Assembly: GCA_964244725.1 (NCBI GenBank)
Contig: CAXTJQ010000002.1
Coordinates: 372,001 to 436,000, forward strand
Source of the DNA: Kumtagia sp964244725
Lineage (GTDB): Bacteria > Pseudomonadota > Alphaproteobacteria > Rhizobiales > Rhizobiaceae
DNA length: 64,000 bases
Reading direction: 5' to 3'
Below the pieces are notes generated by a model, which searched no databases, was not told the origin of the DNA, and worked only from the letters and a program-made list of their open reading frames with translations. Positions 62,001 to 64,000 of the stretch are shown here, one piece after another (the stretch's first letter is position 1; every line of letters starts with the position of its first letter). Both the position numbers and the translations under genes were made by a program.

Positions 62001-62615
62001 TACGGCGATGCGCATGTCCTGCGCACGTCGCACCATGACCGCGAACGCCCAGAACAAGAAGACCGGCACGAGGGTGACGATGGCCAGGAGCAGAATGGCG
62101 GGTCGTTCCATCACCGCCTGAAGAGACATCCCGTCGACGAGATCGGGACCGACGAGCGAGTAGCCAAGGCCGACGCCGCCGGCGATCCATAGAAGCGTTA
62201 GCAGACCCACGATCCAATAGACGGCGCTCGATGAACGGCGCACGGCGAAATTCAAGCGACCGTCGCGCGCGCCGTCGTCGTTGGCGGGCGCAAATGTGGA
62301 TTGAGCCGGCACGACCGGACGGGCCTCGGGGGCAACCGGCGCGCGCGGTTCGATGGCGGCCGAGACTGTGGGGGGCGCGGTCTTTTCGGCCGCGACGGGA
62401 GTGGGCGCCGCCGCGGTCGCCAGGGCACCCTCCGGCAGGCGGCCCTCACGCGACAGTTCCTCCGCCGCGCGTGAGATTTGCGCTTCCAGATCCTGCATGG
62501 ACGCAGCGATATCAAGATCTTCGCCAACGGCGCTCAGGTTGTGGTCAAGCGCTTTCTCCAGTTCTTTCGAGACGTCGTCGCTCTGCGTCGTCGATGTCGT
62601 CGGAGCTTTCGCCAT
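53010..62615 (-). CDS. Giant membrane-anchored coiled-coil protein, Growth Pole Ring (GPR/RgsE)-like
   Basis: A 3201-residue protein. Residues 1-130 are soluble (with Ala/Pro-rich linker), followed by two membrane helices (about 131-155 and 173-195). Residues 200-2950 are almost wholly helical repeats of the apolipoprotein type, in 29- or 36-residue units such as VEKLAEGRDILSRALEADL. A proline-rich linker (about 2980-3080) precedes a globular tail ending YCDDFERLLKDVARTDRDN and YTMLAHASGRLK. This architecture matches GPR of Agrobacterium (about 2100 residues) and RgsE of Sinorhizobium, which form a ring at the growing pole. It is longer than either. No glycine-, cysteine- or nuclease-type active site is apparent. 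Confidence 0.88.
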   Translation of the reverse strand: MAKAPTTSTTQSDDVSKELEKALDHNLSAVGEDLDIAASMQDLEAQISRAAEELSREGRLPEGALATAAAPTPVAAEKTAPPTVSAAIEPRAPVAPEARPVVPAQSTFAPANDDGARDGRLNFAVRRSSSAVYWIVGLLTLLWIAGGVGLGYSLVGPDLVDGMSLQAVMERPAILLLAIVTLVPVFLFWAFAVMVRRAQDMRIAVQSITDVVARLLEPENLAQGRLLTVGEAVRREAAEMARGMERALARAAELETLVHSEVKQLEKSYTENEFRIRSVVDGLGKEREAVVTHAERVNASLTGANETLTEQLGLASEAIRDNILGASTKLSMTIANSGDALIDRISVSGVSVLDSIDGRLDNLGQRITTSGAAFASLLDTRIATLKQSTDDVTQSLTDLLDERASGMVSVLGGAAKAMSRDFDASLQGIERTLAERGQSLIGEFQTRAEALDTGTQKLNAALEARARQINDNLVARAGEIAATFSGGEQMLRGVVDDTTAKLKAEMDGVIQSTSVMLDTKSADFIRHLDQARIDVDQVFSTDLDKFAQVRGEIEHTIEHHGRRLADSNERMAGLLRDDADRFASSRDGIDEAVGVQVRKFAEGRDVLSKALDDDLRKIDESRTLIDLSMGAQLRRIDESRESLEQKLRDDVEVLAGARTGLDDMVDTHVAKLVEGRAILSQSLDDDLAKLAENRTAIDRLVTGQVEKLAEGRAILTRALESDAATVEGLVDAQTRKFEHARDALAQGFLEESQRLDEVVTAQTSKIAESHDALSRLLEADVEKLADSRTTIDALISGQVEKLAEGRAVLSRALEGDAATVEGLVTAQTQKFDDARGALAEGFRAEIARLDDAVISQTARIAQSHGTMIRALDDDLAKLADNRVAIDTLVSGQVQKLAEGRDILSRALRSDAATIEGLVVAQAQKFDESRAALAQSFGGEIARLDEAVTAQTARVAESRTVLSRALEADLGAIDTIVSAQIGKIEESRRTLAEALERDVSAVGSTLSAELERLHGNRQVFADTLEDDLARAGTIVAAHIEKMDEGRRALASKLENDLGDIEAVVADQIQKIADSSRGLSSAMQSEFGSVEGIVGEQLERISESRRGLTTALNADLDDIKAVVADQIGRLSETGRGLSSAMQSEFGAVEGLVDGHLDRISESRRGLTTALQADLGDIQTVVADQIGRLSETGRGLSSAMQSEFGAVEGLVGGHLDRISESRRGLTTALQADLGDIQSVVADQIGRLSETGRSLSSAMQSEFGAVEGLVGGQMEKIADSRRGLTAALKEDIGAIDALVSSQVEKIEVGRDVLSKALEMDMAGIDTMVAGHMEKLAQGRQILTNSLQKELTDIESLLVVQAGKLADGRGALSRAFEADMTAIDAMVANHVEKIIEGRTLLTAGLGSDLTEMRAAGELQAEKFAQARDMLTKRLQDDLDKLSESRAGIDGIVAAQVEKLAEGRDILKRALEADLGRLADTRADIDGLVSAQVERLTQGRDILQRALEADLEKLSATRIEIDGLVVSQTGVLAEGRAALTRALQDDLAEVARSRADLDGIVAGQIDQFAQGRETLKRALEDDLATLSGARAEVDGMVAVQVAKLLEGRDGLTKVLEDDLARLADARGEIDGLVRSHVDALAQGRETLAAALRADLARLDESRGAIDGLIVGQVEKVAEGRQLLSQALQHDLSKVEDARADLDRLVASHFDRLSEGRDALRLALQADLDKLAETRTEIDSLVQGQVDRIAAGRATLSRALEDDLAKVAASREGIDASISGHIAKLAEGRNLLSRALEADLQRVGHGRADLDAIVAAQLQKITEGRDLLARTIETDMAGLEGIIRDQVMKLADGRDVLSRALEQDMTSVDRLVAVQVEKLGEARNALTGALQGDLNMIEGVIAGQADKFAEGRTVLARSLEADLVKLMEARSGIDSLVSAQVEKLAQGRDILRRALEADLSKLTDTRSEIDRLVEAQVARLAEGRDALKRALEADLAKLADARSDIDDLARGQIDKLAEGRDLLKQALEADLGRLLEARSEIDHLVRMQVEKIAQGRAVLSDALSADMAKVDESRAGIEAIVSTNIAHLADGRARLAAALDDDMAKLVAARRAIDQEISAHVETIAGKRDVISAALAADVEKIEGAFARQTGVIEERTGTMERALSLGVENVRLVLERSAVGVATALRDKVMEITAALHSEAGDALTDADRRMAARAEQTSAALLARASEIADVFAKSDQAFAARSGQTVEAFAGRMTEITSAVDQADQRLVRRAAETAQALASRAGELVRDFDAIDGRMGRRITESAEALNARATEIGQLFDKVDDELVQRFASGADALGQRTLDLNALLDNADRKFADRIDTGDKAFGSRAEDILRIFEDADQRLAARAGQTADALAGRASDIDRIFAATDERLAGRIESGANLLGARSDHVEQVFEQADRRIAARLDESAGTLEARTQDIARLFETATYRIDARTGAASEALSARASEIAGVFRQADGDLAARIAESSKAIGARASEIDDVFRKADGQLAARIAESSRTIGARAAEIANVFEATEDRILSRVAESAVELDARARTIEDALVTADQRMIAGAQAATAHVDGKLSDVEIRVAASAHAIAAHVDTKASDVETRMARSAELLGRSVDDQVAQAEERLVARANVISETFTTVGNHIGQSTGEAARAIALSTRELNDLMAARSAEITKVLDETARPLADRLGAANADLERTVDQASQRASERLRAGNAALTEALAARTAETLSAVDGARTNLATGVNDLIGRMSSSSAKLGELIESAGANLSQVDGQLDATTQRFAATTERAALTFASSARLVDTNTTRLTELSSNTLREVASIATRFDEHSRLLTSASELLSSAQSNLEHTLERQSSLEDLAVGLVKKSEDLERVMKSFETVLGNSLERAEGRTLESTAKIRSAITEVVDSATKRFADATEEMRRTAGSIKGDLDATRAELKQGVLSMPEEAKESTTAIRRAVSEQIKALKELSDIVAKSGRTIDVSEAAPAAQNVPRRLVPPQARASQANEPARAPEPAAPQLRPRDEERSKSGGWVRDLLSGASRAESEEPGALVTEAPKPARQPKAVDSLNSLSVDIARAIDHDAAIDLWRRHRRGEQGVFTRRLYTLKGQQTFDEISRKYQGDADFRGAVDRYCDDFERLLKDVARTDRDNAVTQSYLASETGKVYTMLAHASGRLK
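58770..59450 (-). repeat. Near-identical 174-base tandem repeats within the GPR-like gene
   Basis: The anchor ACTCGGATTG occurs at 58841, 59015, 59189 and 59363, exactly 174 bases apart. One unit encodes 58 residues, two 29-residue helical modules (SSAMQSEFG and LTTALQADLGDI types). The limits given are approximate. Confidence 0.9.
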
Positions 62616-62897
62616 GCCGCTTTAACCCCATTTGTCGCCCGTCGCTCTCGATCAGCGATCGTTCAGGATCGCGATCGAGGCACACGTTTTATAGGGCTTT
62701 ATCGTACCGTCGGACCCCCGTAAAGCAAACCGGATTTCCACGGAATGATTAAAAGTCTAAATATAAGGTTAACGCCGGACGCCTTGATTCCCGCAGCCAA
62801 AAGCCAAATTTCGCCGCTTTTGCGGTTAACCCGTTGTCCATACGGTCAGCCTAGAATGCGTGACCGGTTCGTCATCGTGTCCAGGGTCCTCCAGAGT

Positions 62898-63269
62898 ATG
62901 CTCCAACGCAGTTCCAATGTCGCCTTCTCCATGCCGGGGGGCGAAACGTCTTCGCCCGTCCGAAGCCGTCCGATCGACCTGATGCATCTCGCGAGCCAGA
63001 CGATGGGCGACCGAGCGCTCGAACAGGAAGTCCTGTGCCTGTTTGTGCAGCAGAGCCTGCAGGTTCGCGACCGGATTGCGACGGCGGAGGCTGCCGATTG
63101 CCGGCTGCTCGCCCATTCGCTGAAGGGCGCGGCGCGTGGCGTTGGCGCGTTTTCGATCGCCGATTGCGCCGGCTCGATCGAGGAAAATCCCGACGACAAA
63201 CTCGCCAGGCGCAAGCTTTCCCGGCTGATCGACGAAGCGCGCGACTACATCGCGGCGATCGGCCGCTAG
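62898..63269 (+). CDS. Hpt-domain phosphotransfer protein
   Basis: Small histidine phosphotransferase of about 123 residues. The phospho-accepting His is in LLAHSLKGAARGVGAFSIAD, the typical Hpt motif. The N-terminal part has IDLMHLASQTMGDRALEQEVL, the helix preceding it. The start is uncertain: ATGs at 62856, 62898 or 62934 are in frame. No sensor kinase or response regulator is adjacent; partners must be elsewhere. It diverges from the GPR-like gene across an AT-richer gap (62616-62855) that must hold both promoters. Confidence 0.78.
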   Translation: MLQRSSNVAFSMPGGETSSPVRSRPIDLMHLASQTMGDRALEQEVLCLFVQQSLQVRDRIATAEAADCRLLAHSLKGAARGVGAFSIADCAGSIEENPDDKLARRKLSRLIDEARDYIAAIGR

Positions 63270-63270
63270 C

Positions 63271-63301
63271 CGGCCCGCGGGGCGCGACCCGGCGCGGGCC
63301 G
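63271..63301. terminator. Perfect 9-base stem-loop after the Hpt gene
   Basis: Arms CGGCCCGCG (63271-63279) and CGCGGGCCG (63293-63301), directly after the Hpt stop codon. There is no T run after it, so it is only a possible terminator, or a processing hairpin before the ferredoxin gene. Confidence 0.45.
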
Positions 63302-63367
63302 AGTGAGGCTGTTGACATGCGCGCGTCAGCGATTATGTCGGCAGAACCCTGTGGCGCGGAAGATCCC

Positions 63368-63688
63368 ATGACGAAACTGACCTACGTGGCTTTCGACGGC
63401 GCGCGCTTCGATGTCGAAGCGGCGGACGGCTCGACAGTCATGGAAAACGCGGTGCGCAACAATGTTCCGGGCATCGAGGCCGAGTGCGGCGGCGCCTGCG
63501 CCTGCGCGACCTGCCACGTCTATGTCGACGAAGCCTGGTCCGAAATAGTCGGCGAGCCGGCCGCGATGGAAGAGGATATGCTCGACTTCGCCTACGACGT
63601 GCGGCCGACGTCGCGCCTGTCTTGCCAGATCAAGGTGCGCGGCGAGCTCGACGGGCTCACGGTCAGCATTCCCGAAAGGCAGGGCTGA
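63368..63688 (+). CDS. Adrenodoxin-type 2Fe-2S ferredoxin
   Basis: Electron carrier of 106 residues. The cluster ligands are Cys40, Cys46 and Cys49 in AECGGACACATCHVYVDE, and Cys86 in RLSCQIKV, the CX5CX2C pattern of adrenodoxin/FdxB ferredoxins. The ATG at 63368 follows GGAAG; the reading frame is open to 63035 in the overlap with the Hpt gene. It is followed 23 bases on by a ferredoxin reductase, forming a likely electron-transfer pair for P450 or Fe-S assembly work. Confidence 0.93.
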   Translation: MTKLTYVAFDGARFDVEAADGSTVMENAVRNNVPGIEAECGGACACATCHVYVDEAWSEIVGEPAAMEEDMLDFAYDVRPTSRLSCQIKVRGELDGLTVSIPERQG

Positions 63689-63711
63689 CCGCATCGAGCG
63701 AAAGCGACTCG

Positions 63712-64000
63712 ATGATCCAGCCGGCCGAGACCGATGTGATCATCGTTGGGGCCGGGCCGGTCGCGCTCTTCGCGGTGTTCGAACTCGGCCTGTTCGACAT
63801 GCGTTGTCACCTGATCGACGCGCTCAGCCGGCCGGGCGGCCAGTGCGGCGCGCTCTATCCGGACAAGCCGATCTACGACATTCCGGGATTGCCATCGGTC
63901 TTGGCGCAGGGCCTGGTGGATCGCCTGCTGGAACAGATCGCGCCGTTCCGCCCGACATTCAGTTTCAACCAGACGGCGACCACGCTCGAACGGGCGGAAG
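63712..64000 (+). CDS. Thioredoxin reductase-like ferredoxin-NADP reductase, N-terminal part
   Basis: Start of a flavoprotein reductase cut by the window end; about 96 residues are seen. It has the FAD dinucleotide-binding motif TDVIIVGAGPVALFAVFELG and then GGQCGALYPDKPIYDIPG, typical of YumC/FNR2-type reductases that reduce ferredoxin with NADPH. The ATG at 63712 is 23 bases after the ferredoxin stop codon, which suggests that it serves that ferredoxin. Confidence 0.85.
   Translation, partial: MIQPAETDVIIVGAGPVALFAVFELGLFDMRCHLIDALSRPGGQCGALYPDKPIYDIPGLPSVLAQGLVDRLLEQIAPFRPTFSFNQTATTLERAE

Overview
The window is high-GC DNA from an alphaproteobacterium, most likely of the order Hyphomicrobiales (Rhizobiales). 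I cannot name the genus. The markers are a long-chain lipid A acylation cluster (acpXL to lpxXL), a RirA-type Rrf2 iron regulator with its operator, a giant Growth Pole Ring (GPR/RgsE)-like coiled-coil protein, a DUF2865 protein and a HmuP/HmuQ-like heme pair. No rRNA, tRNA, CRISPR array or intact insertion sequence is visible. Genes are densely packed, with many 4-base start/stop overlaps and convergent tail overlaps.

Layout. 1-2021 (minus): end of a peptide-type ABC importer (binding protein, then a permease cut by the window edge). 2626-3054: small L,D-transpeptidase. 3103-9387 (minus): FAD-dependent oxidoreductase, then lpxXL, adh2XL, fabF1XL, fabF2XL and acpXL, read from acpXL downwards. 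9507-13149 (minus): periplasmic histidine phosphatase and a caspase-fold protein with ten 47-residue repeats. 13288-15244: AEC transporter followed tail-to-tail by a lower-GC two-gene cassette (two-helix membrane protein plus a small protein resembling the prokaryotic YEATS fold). 15521-22750: aldehyde dehydrogenase, aldose 1-epimerase, sugar kinase and PutA. 22786-24027: heme/iron module with a RirA-type operator and an Irr-type box. 24100-26399: DUF445 protein, phasin-like protein and MaoC hydratase. 26550-30469: molybdenum hydroxylase genes in S-L-M order with the form II signature. 30474-34101: CutC, class II aldolase, DhaL and DhaK. 34298-45839: central metabolism (class II DAHP synthase, NAD synthetase, GluRS, malic enzyme, SDR) mixed with a diguanylate cyclase, a GFA-type protein, DgkA, a frameshifted acetyltransferase and DUF2865. 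46022-48189: MFS carrier and dipeptide epimerase. 48237-52921: Mla/MCE lipid transporter (permease with STAS domain, ATPase, MCE protein, lipoprotein). 53010-62615: 3201-residue GPR-like protein. 62898-64000: Hpt protein, 2Fe-2S ferredoxin and the start of a ferredoxin-NADP reductase.

How the genes work together. Several loci concern the envelope: very-long-chain acylation of lipid A, the Mla-type lipid importer, the L,D-transpeptidase, DgkA and the polar-growth scaffold. A second theme is iron: RirA sits beside a heme uptake/degradation pair, with an IRO-like TGA-N9-TCA site upstream of hmuP and an Irr-like box upstream of rirA. The most unusual items are a cysteine-free ketosynthase homologue in the lipid A cluster, the pYEATS-like/membrane cassette, the caspase with tandem 47-residue repeats, and the GPR homologue built from 29- and 36-residue units that differ by one heptad.
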